The notes beneath the pieces were generated by a model. The model did no database searches. It was given only the letters and a program-made list of their open reading frames with translations, and was not told the DNA's origin. From assembly GCA_030437565.1 (NCBI GenBank), contig CP129291.1:1364001-1428000 (forward strand): DNA of 64,000 nucleotides, given 5' to 3'. The stretch is from Terrilactibacillus sp. S3-3. Lineage in GTDB: Bacteria; Bacillota; Bacilli; Bacillales; Sporolactobacillaceae. Shown here in pieces: positions 12,429-21,614 of this stretch. The stretch's first letter is position 1. Every line of letters begins with the position of its first letter. The translations under genes were made by a program, and so were the position numbers.

Positions 12429-13172
12429 ACAATTTAATGGTTCAGAAGTGTTAATAACAGGTGAAGATGCCAGGCATATTCAGCGAGTGATGCGCATGGC
12501 TGTCAAAGATACGCTGATTTGTGCGGATAACAAAGGCGGTGCTTTTCTTTGTGAAATCAAACAGTTCGACGGCCCTCATGTTCGCGCCGGCATCCTCTCT
12601 GTTTTTGACGGCTTGCAGGAGCTTCCAGTCCACGTGACCATTGCTCAGGGCATACCAAAAGGCGATAAGTTTGATATGATTGTTCAGAAAGGAACGGAAT
12701 GCGGTGCGAGAAGTTTTATCCCCTTTGAAGCAGAGCGCTCTGTTGCCAAATGGCACGATAGTAAAAGGGAGAAAAAACGGCTGCGCGTTTGGGTAAGATC
12801 GCAAAAGAAGCCTCCGAGCAGTCCCATCGTGCGTATGTTCCAACAATTGAGCAGCCGATGGCGCTCGATGAGTTGATTCGTTACAGTGAACCGTTCAACT
12901 TCAAGGCCGTAGCCTACGAGGAAACAGCTAAAGCCGGCAATCAATCCGGATTGCCGGCCATTTTTAACAGAATGTCGCCAGGTGAAAGCCTGCTTGTAGT
13001 GATTGGTCCTGAGGGGGGGCTCTCGCCTGCCGAAGCAGAATGTTTTGGCGAGGCGGGCTTTTGTTTTTGCGGACTCGGCCGCCGCATCTTGAGAACGGAA
13101 ACGGCGGCCTTGTACCTTTTGGCGAGCGCGTCATATCATTTTGAACTATTAAACAATGAGGTGGGTTTATAA
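12403..13172 (+). CDS. rsmE: 16S rRNA (uracil-1498-N3)-methyltransferase RsmE
   Basis: SPOUT-fold methyltransferase for U1498 of 16S rRNA (YqeU family). About 255 residues. The PUA-like N-terminus (MQQYFVPIEQFNGSEVLITG.DARHI) is followed by the SPOUT core with VIGPEGGLSPAEAE near the C-terminus. Start ATG 12403 follows AAGGAGAAGG. Frame break near 12787, a one-base loss (KRLR/LGKIAKEA). Confidence 0.92.
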
Positions 13173-13173
13173 G

Positions 13174-14526
13174 ATGCCTTCTGTAGCTTTTCATACATTA
13201 GGATGCAAAGTCAATCATTACGAGACGGAAGCGATCTGGCAGCTGTTCAAGAATCAGGGCTATGAGCGCAAAGATTTTGAAAAAACGGCCGATGTTTATA
13301 TCATCAATACGTGCACCGTAACCAATACAGGCGATAAAAAAAGCAGGCAGGTGATCAGGCGGGCAATCCGTAAAAATCCCGAAGCGGTCATCTGCGTCAC
13401 AGGCTGCTATGCGCAGACTTCCCCGGCGGAAGTCATGGCGATACCGGGCGTTGATATTGTCGTCGGCACGCAGGATCGGGCGAAAATGATCGGTTATGTT
13501 GAAGAGTTTCAGAAAGAACGCGAACCGATTAACGGTGTCAGCAACATCATGAAAGCCCGTGTTTTTGAAGAACTGGATGTGCCGTCATTTACCGACAGAA
13601 CACGCGCGTCGCTGAAAATTCAGGAGGGCTGCAATAATTTCTGTACGTTCTGCATCATTCCGTGGTCCCGCGGCCTGCTGAGATCGCGCAAACCCGAAGC
13701 GGTGATGAAACAGGCGCAGCAATTGGTCGATGCCGGCTATAAAGAAATTGTGCTGACAGGCATTCATACAGCCGGATACGGGGAAGATATGAAGGATTAC
13801 AATTTCGCTCAATTATTGCGTGATCTTGAACCAAATGTAAAAGGGCTGAAAAGGCTGAGAATTTCCTCGATCGAAGCCAGCCAGATTACCGATGAAGTGG
13901 TCGATGTGATCGACAAGTCGCACGTGATTGCCAGGCACTTGCACATCCCGCTCCAATCGGGTTCGGACAGTATTTTGAAGCGGATGCGGCGCAAATATAC
14001 GACGGCTTTTTTTGCTGAAAAAATTGCTAAACTACGGGGGGCGCTGCCTGATTTTGCCCTGACGTCGGATGTTATTGTCGGCTTCCCTGGTGAAACCGAA
14101 GAAGAATTTCAAGAAACCTATGATTTTATTCGCGGTCTGCGTTTTTCTGAACTGCATGTTTTTCCTTATTCGCAGAGGACGGGGACTCCGGCAGCGAAAA
14201 TGCCGGATCAAATACCTGAAGAGGTCAAGCATGATCGAGTATCGAGATTAATCGCATTATCCGACCGCCTGTCAAAGGAATATGCTGAAAGATACCAAGA
14301 TGAAGTGCTTGAAGTGATCCCTGAAGAACCGTTCAACCATAATGAACCGGACGGTTACTACGTCGGTTTCACAGACAACTATTTAAAGGTGAAATTCAAA
14401 TATCCGTCACGTGACATCGTCGGCAAGCTGGTCAAAGTCAAAATAACGGAAGCAGGATATCCATACAATGAGGGGCAGTTCGTTCGGATACTTGATCAAG
14501 ATGAAAAGCCGGCCTCCACATTTTGA
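13174..14526 (+). CDS. mtaB: tRNA t6A37 methylthiotransferase MtaB
   Basis: Radical SAM enzyme making 2-methylthio-t6A at position 37 of ANN-decoding tRNAs (YqeV family). Intact, 450 residues. UPF0004 domain with Cys in TLGCKVN, NTCTV and VTGCYAQ, radical SAM core CNNFCTFC, and a TRAM domain at the C-terminus. The start is ATG 13174, just after the rsmE stop, preceded by GAGGTGG; a start at 13156 would overlap and lacks an RBS. Confidence 0.95.
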   Translation: MPSVAFHTLGCKVNHYETEAIWQLFKNQGYERKDFEKTADVYIINTCTVTNTGDKKSRQVIRRAIRKNPEAVICVTGCYAQTSPAEVMAIPGVDIVVGTQDRAKMIGYVEEFQKEREPINGVSNIMKARVFEELDVPSFTDRTRASLKIQEGCNNFCTFCIIPWSRGLLRSRKPEAVMKQAQQLVDAGYKEIVLTGIHTAGYGEDMKDYNFAQLLRDLEPNVKGLKRLRISSIEASQITDEVVDVIDKSHVIARHLHIPLQSGSDSILKRMRRKYTTAFFAEKIAKLRGALPDFALTSDVIVGFPGETEEEFQETYDFIRGLRFSELHVFPYSQRTGTPAAKMPDQIPEEVKHDRVSRLIALSDRLSKEYAERYQDEVLEVIPEEPFNHNEPDGYYVGFTDNYLKVKFKYPSRDIVGKLVKVKITEAGYPYNEGQFVRILDQDEKPASTF

Positions 14527-14549
14527 GATGATCGGCAAAGGGGATGAGG

Positions 14550-15210
14550 ATGATGGAGAATATCGCAAAGCGAATCGATCACACACTCTTAAAGCCTGAT
14601 GCATCGGAAAAGAGCATGTTGGCGTTATGCGAGGAAGCCAAAACGTACCACTTCGCCTCGGTCTGTATCAATCCTTGCTGGGTAAGCTTAGCCAGTCAAG
14701 CGCTCAAGGGCAGCGATGTGAAAGTCTGTACAGTCATCGGATTTCCCCTTGGAGCGACACTTCCGGAAGTCAAGGCGTTTGAGACAAGCCGGGCGATTGA
14801 GAACGGGGCTCACGAAGTCGATATGGTGATCAATATCGGTGCTCTGAAAGGAAACCAGGATGAGCGAGTAAAAGAAGATATCGAAGCGGTGGTCCTGGCG
14901 GCCAAAGGCCGGGCGCTCGTCAAAGTGATTTTGGAAACCTGTTTGCTAAGCGATGATGAAATCAAGCGCGCCAGCCTGCTTGCCGCCCACGCCGGTGCAG
15001 ATTTTGTCAAGACTTCAACCGGTTTTTCTTCAGGGGGGGGGAGCAAGCATCCATGCGGTTCGGCTAATGCGGGAGACGGTTGGGCCGGATATCGGTGTGA
15101 AAGCAAGCGGCGGCATTCGCGATCGGAAGACCGCGCTCTCGATGCTGGAAGCCGGAGCGACGCGGATCGGTGCCAGCAGCGGTGTGAAGATTGTCCAAGA
15201 AGAGAAATAA
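14550..15210 (+). CDS. deoC: Deoxyribose-phosphate aldolase
   Basis: Class I aldolase cleaving 2-deoxyribose-5-phosphate to acetaldehyde and glyceraldehyde-3-phosphate in deoxynucleoside breakdown. About 220 residues: [10 protein letters not shown] at the N-terminus, [12 protein letters not shown], Schiff-base region [12 protein letters not shown], then [14 protein letters not shown]. The frame breaks at a nine-G run at 15032-15040; eight G restores SGGGAS. Stop at 15208-15210. Start ATG 14550 or 14553 after AAAGGGGATGAGG. Confidence 0.93.
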
Positions 15211-15219
15211 AGAAACGAT

Positions 15220-15249
15220 GCAGCTGCTTCCAGCTCATTTTTTTTTTTT
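15220..15249 (+). terminator. Intrinsic terminator after deoC
   Basis: AGCTG-CTTC-CAGCT stem-loop followed by a long T run. Confidence 0.75.
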
Positions 15250-15257
15250 AGGCTTAT

Positions 15258-16186
15258 TTAGAGAAGCGGTGCCGGTTTTCCACCCACCCAAATGCCGAAT
15301 CGGCCGGCGAAGGGCAGGGCGAGGAGTGCGGTTGACAGATTGAAGATCACGGATGAATGAGCGAGTTGAAGCCGGCTAGAGCTAGTAAGAAGCCGCGCCA
15401 ATTCGACGAGAAGATCGATAAACGGAATAAAAAGGACGACACCTAAAATATTAAATAAAATATGGGTGTAGGCGGTCCATTTGGACGGCCAGCTCGAACC
15501 GATGGCGGCTAGATAAGTGGCGGAACAAGTGCCGATATTGGAGCCAAGCATGATGGCGACAGCCGACGGAAGTGTCAGTGTTCCGTAATCAAGAAATCCC
15601 ATAGCAATCAGTGTGGTGGCTGAACTCGATTGAATGATCATTGTGAATAAGGTACCGAAGATCACCGCATACAGGAAGTGATCGTTCGCCGTATTCAGAA
15701 TGTGCTGAATGAACGCAGACCGTTCGAGCGGTACGGACAAACGGCTGAATCCGTTCATTGCCGAGAACAGACATCCAAGTCGAAAAGAACGGCTCCTATA
15801 GCAGAAAGCTTTTTAACGGGGATAATCAGGCAGATTAGGCCGATAACAAGCAGCACAATGTTGAAGGAGCCGATATGCAAGGTGGCGATTTCACTTGTCG
15901 CGGTTGTCCCGATATTTGCCCCTAGAATGATGCCGATGGTTTGTGAAAAACGCAGTGCACCGATCGAAGTCAGGCCGACCGTCATAATCGTGACCGCGGA
16001 GCTGCTTTGCATAAGTGCGGATGCAAACGTGCCGGTAAAGAATCCTTTTATGGGACGGTCGGCCGCCTTTTCCAAAACGCGCCGTATGTTATCTGCGGCC
16101 AGCCATTGAAGGCCGGTTTTCATGATCAGCATACCGAGCAAAAAAATCACAATATAGAGGGCAAAAGCCAAAAAAGAGCGTTCCAT
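15258..16186 (-). CDS. yqeW: Na/Pi-cotransporter family protein (YqeW-like)
   Basis: Polytopic membrane protein of the Na+/phosphate cotransporter II family. The two inverted QSSSA repeats that define the family are visible (ALMQSSSAVTIMTVG and MIIQSSSATTLIAMG), each followed by GxNIGT. About 309 residues. Start at 16186 after CGAGGTGGTCATC on the minus strand. One frame break near 15757. Same location and orientation as B. subtilis yqeW. The transported ion is not proven by sequence. Confidence 0.88.
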
Positions 16187-16283
16187 GATGACCACCTCGT
16201 GTTATTTTATTGGACAAGAGGCCATAAAATGAAAAAAATAAGATAAAAAAAAAAAATAATTTATCAAAAGGAAGTGGAGAAAT

Positions 16284-16835
16284 TTGGCTTTTCAAACACA
16301 TCTGACTGTTCGATTTGGCGAGACGGATGCCAATGGGCACGTCAACAACGTTAGTTATTTTATTTATCTTGAGCAGGCGCGGATCGATTTTTTGAAAGGG
16401 CTGGGCATGCGCTTTCAGGAGCAGGGGCTGACATTCGTTCTCGCTTCAATAACCTGTGATTTCGTGAATCAGGCTTTTTTTGATCAAGAATTGCGAGTAG
16501 AGACGATAGTCGACAAAGTGGGGAAATCGAGCGCTGTCTTGTCCCATTGTATTTATGATGAAGCAAGCGGTTCACTTATTGCCAGAGGAAGGGCAACGGT
16601 CGTCATGTTCGATATGAATCGATCGGCAAGCAGCGCGATTCCGAAACTATTAAGGGATAAGCTTATCGCATATAAAGAAGAAAAAATTTTTAATAGTATA
16701 AATTTAAAGCGGTTACATTGGTGCCGAGCTGCTGCTGTTTTTTCGGAAGCCCGGCCGACCTGCAAACCGCTGTCTTATTACCATTTATTGTTAATCGTAT
16801 ATAATGTCAAAAGACATAGTCGTATGTCTTTTTAA
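16284..16835 (+). CDS. Acyl-CoA thioesterase, 4HBT hot-dog family
   Basis: Small hot-dog fold hydrolase of the 4-hydroxybenzoyl-CoA thioesterase type. The signature [27 protein letters not shown] is at residues 10-36, with the conserved Asp and catalytic-loop GHVNN. TTG start at 16284 after AAGGAAGTGGAGAAA. The open frame reaches 16835, but similarity-like sequence stops around residue 135 ([11 protein letters not shown]) and the A6T4 run there probably hides a real stop near 16692. Substrate unknown. Confidence 0.8.
   Translation: MAFQTHLTVRFGETDANGHVNNVSYFIYLEQARIDFLKGLGMRFQEQGLTFVLASITCDFVNQAFFDQELRVETIVDKVGKSSAVLSHCIYDEASGSLIARGRATVVMFDMNRSASSAIPKLLRDKLIAYKEEKIFNSINLKRLHWCRAAAVFSEARPTCKPLSYYHLLLIVYNVKRHSRMSF
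16775..16803 (+). promoter_or_regulatory. rpsU: Possible sigma-A promoter for rpsU
   Basis: TTATTA at 16775-16780, 17-bp spacer, TATAAT at 16798-16803. The -10 is perfect and the -35 weak. Confidence 0.5.
16809..16833 (+). terminator. Hairpin with T run between thioesterase gene and rpsU
   Basis: AAAGACATA-GTCG-TATGTCTTT is a perfect 9-bp stem with further T residues. It most simply ends the thioesterase transcript; it also lies exactly at the +1 region of the promoter at 16775-16803. Confidence 0.65.
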
Positions 16836-16867
16836 AGTTGTTGCGCTTTGGAGGGAGGGAAACACAG

Positions 16868-17044
16868 ATGGTCGAAACAAAAGTACGCAAAAATGAATCT
16901 ATCGAAGATGCTCTAAGACGTTTCAAACGGTCAGTCTCGAAGTCCGGTACTTTAGCTGAAGTGAAGAAACGGAAACATTACGAAAAACCTAGTGTTCGCC
17001 GCAAAAAGAAATCTGAGGCTGCGCGCAAAAAACGCAGATACTAA
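16868..17044 (+). CDS. rpsU: 30S ribosomal protein S21
   Basis: Small basic ribosomal protein that helps in initiation-region base pairing of 16S rRNA. 58 residues, [20 protein letters not shown] followed by the R/K-rich tail [15 protein letters not shown]. Start ATG 16868 after GGAGGGAGGGAAACACAG. Intact; yqeY follows 14 nt later, as in B. subtilis. Confidence 0.96.
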   Translation: MVETKVRKNESIEDALRRFKRSVSKSGTLAEVKKRKHYEKPSVRRKKKSEAARKKRRY

Positions 17045-17058
17045 GAAGGGGTGTTCTG

Positions 17059-17502
17059 ATGAGCCTTGTTGATCGCCTGAATCAAGACATGAAGCAAGCG
17101 ATGAAAGCGAAAGATAAAGTCAGACTTTCCGTCATTCGCATGATTAAGACATCGCTTCAAAATGAGTCGATCAAGCACGGTAAAGAACTATCGGAAGACG
17201 AAGCGTTAACTGTTTTGACCCGAGAACTCAAACAGAGGAAAGACTCCCTCCAAGAGTTTGAGCGTGCAGGACGCCAAGTCATCATCGATAGTGTCCAAGA
17301 GGAAATTGCTATCGTTAATTCATATATGCCTGAGCAGCTATCTGCTGATGAACTCCAGACACTTATAGATGAAACAATTTCTGAAGTCGGTGCAAAGACG
17401 AAGGCTGATATGGGCAAAGTCATGAAGGCCATCATGCCGAAGGTGAAGGGCCGTGCCGATGGCAGTCAAATCAGTCATCTTGTTCAAAGCCAATTAAATT
17501 AA
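17059..17502 (+). CDS. yqeY: GatB/YqeY domain-containing protein
   Basis: Intact, 147 residues. Related to the C-terminal tRNA-binding tail of GatB, but a stand-alone protein: [30 protein letters not shown] at the start and [21 protein letters not shown] near the end. The RBS AGAAGGGGTG is 6 nt upstream of ATG 17059. Role unproven; co-transcribed with rpsU. Confidence 0.93.
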   Translation: MSLVDRLNQDMKQAMKAKDKVRLSVIRMIKTSLQNESIKHGKELSEDEALTVLTRELKQRKDSLQEFERAGRQVIIDSVQEEIAIVNSYMPEQLSADELQTLIDETISEVGAKTKADMGKVMKAIMPKVKGRADGSQISHLVQSQLN

Positions 17503-17513
17503 TTAAAATGATG

Positions 17514-17552
17514 TTAGACCTTGTTTATTCTTATAAACAGGGTCTAATTTTC
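17514..17552 (+). terminator. Intrinsic terminator after yqeY
   Basis: TTAGACC.TGTTTAT / ATAAACA.GGGTCTAA stem with TCTT loop and a T run. Confidence 0.85.
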
Positions 17553-17737
17553 TATATACATTTATGCATGTCCGGCTTGCCAGGGATGATTGTGGTGACC
17601 TGAGCTTGGTTCGAATATGATGATTATTGTTCACCTTGCTGAAACTTAACGAGCAGCTGAGACGTAAAGTCGTTAGATAGAGCAAAAACAAAAATTTACA
17701 GCAATAATAACTTGTTTAACAAAGGGGTTGAAAGACA

Positions 17738-18735
17738 ATGGATTATTCGACAATTGGCATTTTAGTTGTCGCTCTACTAATCATCATCATTGCAATTGTA
17801 GTACTCTTTACCTTTGTTCCGGTCATGCTTTGGATCTCCGCACTGTCTTCAGGCGTCCGTATCGGTATTTTTACACTGATCGGGATGCGGCTCAGGCGTG
17901 TCGTGCCAAGGCGAGTGATCGATCCGCTTATCAAAGCGATAAAGGCGGGGCTGAATCTCAATACCAATCAACTGGAAAGCCACTATCTTGCCGGCGGTAA
18001 TGTCGACCGTGTTGTCAACGCCTTAATCGCTGCGCACAGGGCTAATATCGAATTGAGTTTTGAGAGGGCGGCAGCGATTGATCTAGCCGGCCGAAACGTA
18101 CTGGAAGCCGTTCAAATGAGCGTTAATCCAAAAGTGATTGAAACGCCGTATATTGCCGGTGTGGCGATCAACGGAATTGAAGTCAAGGTTAAAGCGAGAA
18201 TTACCGTTCGGGCCAATATCGATCGTCTTGTCGGCGGGGCGGGTGAAGAAACGGTTGTCGCCAGGGTCGGCGAAGGGGTCGTCAGTGTACAATCGGTGCT
18301 TCTTCGAGCCACAAAGATGTCTTGGAGAACCCGGATACGATTTCGCAGACGGTTTTGAAAAAAGGTCTTGATGCCGGTACGGCTTTTGAAATTTTATCGA
18401 TTGATATCGCTGATGTGGATGTCGGCAAGAATATCGGTGCGCATTTGCAAACGGAACAAGCGGAAGCGGATAAAAATATCGCCCAGGCCAAAGCGGAGGA
18501 AAGGCGGGCCATGGCGGTTGCCAAAGAACAGGAAATGCGCGCCCGTGTAGAAGAAATGCGCGCCAAAGTCGTTGAAGCGGAAGCGGAAGTGCCTCTGGCG
18601 ATGGCCAGTGCTTTAAAAAACGGGAAAATGGGCGTGATGGATTACATGAATTACAATAATATTAAAGCGGATACTGAAATGCGCCATTCTTTCGGCCAAA
18701 ACACGGATGACACTTCCGACGATGAATACAAATGA
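17738..18735 (+). CDS. floA: Flotillin-like protein FloA (lipid-raft scaffold)
   Basis: Membrane-microdomain scaffold of the SPFH family. About 331 residues: one N-terminal membrane hairpin (residues 5-45), SPFH domain ([26 protein letters not shown]), then the A/E-rich coiled coil ([20 protein letters not shown]) typical of flotillins. ATG 17738 follows AAAGGGGTTG. One frame break near 18295-18320 ([20 protein letters not shown]). The NfeD-type partner normally encoded next door is absent; an NfeD-like gene is at 43.8 kb. Confidence 0.93.
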
Positions 18736-18801
18736 GCCTGAACGGGTCATCGAATCGTTTCCCGCTGTGAGAGATGTTCGAAATGAAGGGAGATGGGCTT
18801 T

Positions 18802-19311
18802 ATGAGCGCCATTCTATCCATTATTGTCGCCATCGTTGTCCTTATTTTTTACGTGGCGCGATCAGTAGAAAAACAAAACGAACAGGAAAACAGGCGGCGG
18901 GCCATGCGTCGTCCCGGACCAGCCATAAAACAGCGGCCGCCGGATCGGCAGGCGAGACCGAAAGAGAAAAAGAAGCCTTTGCAAAATGAGGCGCCAAGGG
19001 CAGCGGAGCGATCCCGCAGTGACAAAACAGGCAGACAGATGAACAGGGGGCCCGGCGCACAGGAGATGACTCGAAAAGGCGGCACAGGAAACGGGAATGA
19101 TCTGGCATCACGTTACCGGACACTGCAGAAGCGGCTGAATCAGGAAGCTGCTTCGCCCGGGGAACAAGCTGTCAGCACGAAGGCGATCCGGCCTTTTGTC
19201 AAGCAATCAGCCGGTCAAGCGCTAGTCAAAAATCGCGGCCAGCTTCGAGAGGCTTTTCTTTTTTCAGAGTGCATCGCTGAGCCGAGGCGAAGCGCCCTCA
19301 TCCATCGATAA
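18802..19311 (+). CDS. Uncharacterised membrane-anchored basic protein
   Basis: Not recognised. 169 residues: one N-terminal membrane segment (MSAILSIIVAIVVLIFYVAR), then a long disordered tail rich in R, K, Q and P (QENRRRAMRRPGPAIKQRPP). The C-terminus AFLFSECIAEPRRS resembles the short conserved tail of small Bacillus proteins placed near floA/yqfB, but I cannot name a family. Start ATG 18802, 9 nt after GAAGGGAG. It may be frameshifted near its end (TTTTCTTTTTT). Confidence 0.6.
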   Translation: MSAILSIIVAIVVLIFYVARSVEKQNEQENRRRAMRRPGPAIKQRPPDRQARPKEKKKPLQNEAPRAAERSRSDKTGRQMNRGPGAQEMTRKGGTGNGNDLASRYRTLQKRLNQEAASPGEQAVSTKAIRPFVKQSAGQALVKNRGQLREAFLFSECIAEPRRSALIHR

Positions 19312-19321
19312 AGTGAAACTT

Positions 19322-19592
19322 CAATCAGTGGGGGGGTTTCTTCGATCCCCACTGATTGTTAGTTGCGGCCCACAGGATGTGGGTCACACAGACGTTGCCA
19401 CAGGATGTGGCGCCTTTAGTCTGTGTTCCTAAGGTCGGGCTTTTACGGGCAGTTATCTCCCACCTAAGCTTCTTCGGATTCATTGAAGTCATTAGGTGGG
19501 AGTCTTACTGCCCGTTAATGCGGGATAAAAAAATACCGTTCGCATTGAAAGGTTCTTGATCACGGGCATTCGTGTGATCAAGGGCCTTTTTT
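19322..19592 (+). ncRNA. Candidate structured RNA / mobile-element end with five hairpins
   Basis: No convincing gene lies here, but five strong hairpins follow one another: 19322-19358 (CAATCAGTGGGG/CCCCACTGATTG), 19369-19383 (CCCAC-AGGAT-GTGGG), 19386-19426 (ACACAGAC/GTCTGTGT around an inner GCCAC-AGGAT-GTGGC), 19445-19515 (ACGGGCAGT/ACTGCCCGT around CTCCCACCTAA/TTAGGTGGGAG) and the terminator at 19555. The CCACAGGATGTGG hairpin occurs twice, 28 nt apart. From memory this resembles the structured 3' ends of IS200/IS605-type tnpB elements (omega-RNA-like) in Bacillales, but no tnpB remains and I cannot confirm it. Confidence 0.55.
19555..19592 (+). terminator. Strong intrinsic terminator at the end of the structured element
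   Basis: CTTGATCAC-GGGCATTCGT-GTGATCAAG then GGCC and six T residues. Confidence 0.85.
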
Positions 19593-19662
19593 GTGTTTTA
19601 AGGGCAAAGTGAAGGCTTTACTGTTGCTAGATTTTCACTACATCCTATGGAGCCCGGACCTA

Positions 19663-19865
19663 AATGGGGCGAGTTCGAATGGGAACGGAGCGCCTGCGAA
19701 ATGGAGGCCCCCGCAAAAACGAGCGCCCTCTGCCGAATGGGTCGATTTTGAGCCTGAAATAGGGCAACCTCGAGGCAAATTGGAGCGGGTTGTTGATCCG
19801 AATGGACTTCATCCGCATCTAATGGGACGTCCGGACTACAAGAATGGTGCGCCCTCAGGTCGCCA
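19663..19865 (+). repeat. Degenerate ~21-bp repeat array (AATGG units)
   Basis: About ten imperfect units begin with (A/G)AATGG or a close variant at roughly 19663, 19678, 19700, 19716, 19735, 19757, 19778, 19801, 19820 and 19842. Most spacings are 20-22 nt. A chance open frame across the array (19591-19893) encodes nothing recognisable. The unit resembles the array at 50.7 kb read on the opposite strand. Confidence 0.55.
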
Positions 19866-19939
19866 TTTTTTCTTAATGTTTAAAAAGTGCTAGAAGGAGA
19901 AATTTTTTCATAAAGATGTAAAGAGGTGGGGGAGTGATC

Positions 19940-20239
19940 ATGAGAAAATGGCAAAACAATTTAAGAAAATGGTTTGTCAACTATTCCGATATGCCCACAG
20001 ATGTGGTCATGGACTTGCCAAGAATTACAATGATTGGCCAACTGCATGTTTATATTGAAAACCATAAAGGGGTTTTATCATTTTCCAAAGAAGAATTGCG
20101 CCTTGCAATGAAAGAAGGTCAGCTTCAAATAAAAGGGAATCATTTTGTTTTAAAAACAATTCTTCCGGAAGAAATTTTGCTGGAAGGAGTCGTCAAAGCC
20201 GTTCATTTTTTAGACTCACGGAAGGATGGAAAAGGATGA
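19940..20239 (+). CDS. yqfC: Sporulation protein YqfC
   Basis: About 99 residues, YqfC/YabP family: LPRITMIGQLHVYIENHKGVLSF is the characteristic core. In B. subtilis yqfC and yqfD are sigma-E controlled mother-cell genes needed for proper spore formation. Start ATG 19940 after GGTGGGGGAGTG. The stop overlaps the yqfD start by 4 nt. Confidence 0.9.
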   Translation: MRKWQNNLRKWFVNYSDMPTDVVMDLPRITMIGQLHVYIENHKGVLSFSKEELRLAMKEGQLQIKGNHFVLKTILPEEILLEGVVKAVHFLDSRKDGKG

Positions 20240-21589
20240 AAAAAGATTGGAATCACGCCATCTACGGCCATGTGAAAGTGGCTGTTACAGGAAGGCTGAC
20301 CGAGTTGTTGTTTATCAACGCTTGCGTAAATGAAGGCATTATGATTTGGGATATTCAGCGCAAAAGTCAGACAACCACCATCACTTGCTTCGTCTATTTA
20401 AGGGACGTTAAGAAGTTAAAAAAGATTCTGAAAAAAACGGATTGCCGCATCCGTTTCCTGGAACGCGATGGCTGGCCGTTTTTTTCTCATGAAATTGATG
20501 CAGCGGAAGGGAATGATCATTGGCATTTTTCTTTCTTTGCTGATAATAGGTGCATTGTCAAATATGGTTTGGCGAATTGACGTGAAAGGCGCTGATCCGA
20601 AACTTGAAGAAGAAATTCGCAATCTATTAAAAAAAGATCATTTGTATGTGGGGTCTTTTGAATTTTTTATCCCTCCGTTAGATGAGCTTGAATCGATGCT
20701 ATCAGGAAAAGTGACAAAAGCAACATGGATCAACGTGTCCAGAGACGGGACAACTTATCGCGTTGATGTCGTGCAAAAAGAGCTGCCGAAAAAGGCCAAA
20801 AAAACGGGGCCGAGAAATCTTGTCGCTGCAAAAAAAGCGATTATCCATCGTCTGTTTGTTGAAAGAGGCCAGCCGGTTGTTGAAAGTGATCAGTATGTCA
20901 AACCTGGACAAATGCTGGTCTCCGGAATGATTGGCAAAGAAGAAGATCCGAAATTTGTATCGGCAAAAGGAAAAGTGATTGGGGAAACATGGTATCAGTC
21001 CACAACGAGCGTGCCTTTAGAAAGCCGTTATGCAACCTTTACGGGAAAGACCTATGTGAAACGTCAGCTGCGTGTTTTTCAGCTTTCTCTTCCTGTTTGG
21101 GGACTGCAGAAAAAGCCGTACAGGGCATACGACACAGAAACGATCGTGAAACCGATTCATTTTCTTTTCTGGGATTTGCCTGTTGCCTACAAAACGATTG
21201 TTTATCGGGAAAAAAAAACACTGTCGGCCCGCAGGCTGACAGTCGGAGAAGCATTAGCGGAGGGCAAAAAGGCATCCGTTAAAAAACTGCTCAGCGGGCT
21301 TCCCGGCGAGTCGGAAATTGTCTCGCATACGATTGACAAAAAGCAAGTTAAGAAGGGAAGACTGCTGTTTAGAAGTCATTTTGTTGTTTACGAAAACATT
21401 GCCCGTCCGAGAACGTTTGATCCGGTCAAAATGAAACAAAAATTGAAAAAAAAAGAAAAAAAAGAACGACAGTTAAGCCCGCTTAGCTTTCAAACACAAG
21501 AGGACTTATTGATACCTTTAACAAGTCCACTCCTTTTAGATGAAATTGGAATTAAAGGCACGACGTATGGTAAAACTAAGAGAAACTAA
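20236..21589 (+). CDS. yqfD: Sporulation protein YqfD
   Basis: Stage IV sporulation membrane protein (spore_YqfD family). N-terminal domain (HAIYGHVKVAVTGRLTELLF), a transmembrane segment (IIGIFLSLLIIGALSNMVWRI) and a large outer domain with LVAAKKAIIHRLFVERGQ and PGQMLVSGMIG. Start ATG 20236 within the yqfC stop codon region. One frame break near 20490-20520. About 450 residues, a little longer than B. subtilis YqfD. Confidence 0.9.
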
Positions 21590-21614
21590 CATGAGTCGAG
21601 GAGAATGATCCGTA

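Noticed and set aside
15258-16186. Na/Pi transporter gene as two separate genes
   Set aside because: Each half holds one of the two QSSSA repeats needed by the family, and the break at 15757 is a single-base shift.
19591-19893. 100-codon open frame over the AATGG repeat array
   Set aside because: No start with RBS, low-complexity translation from the repeat, and no recognisable domain; the repeat explains the openness.
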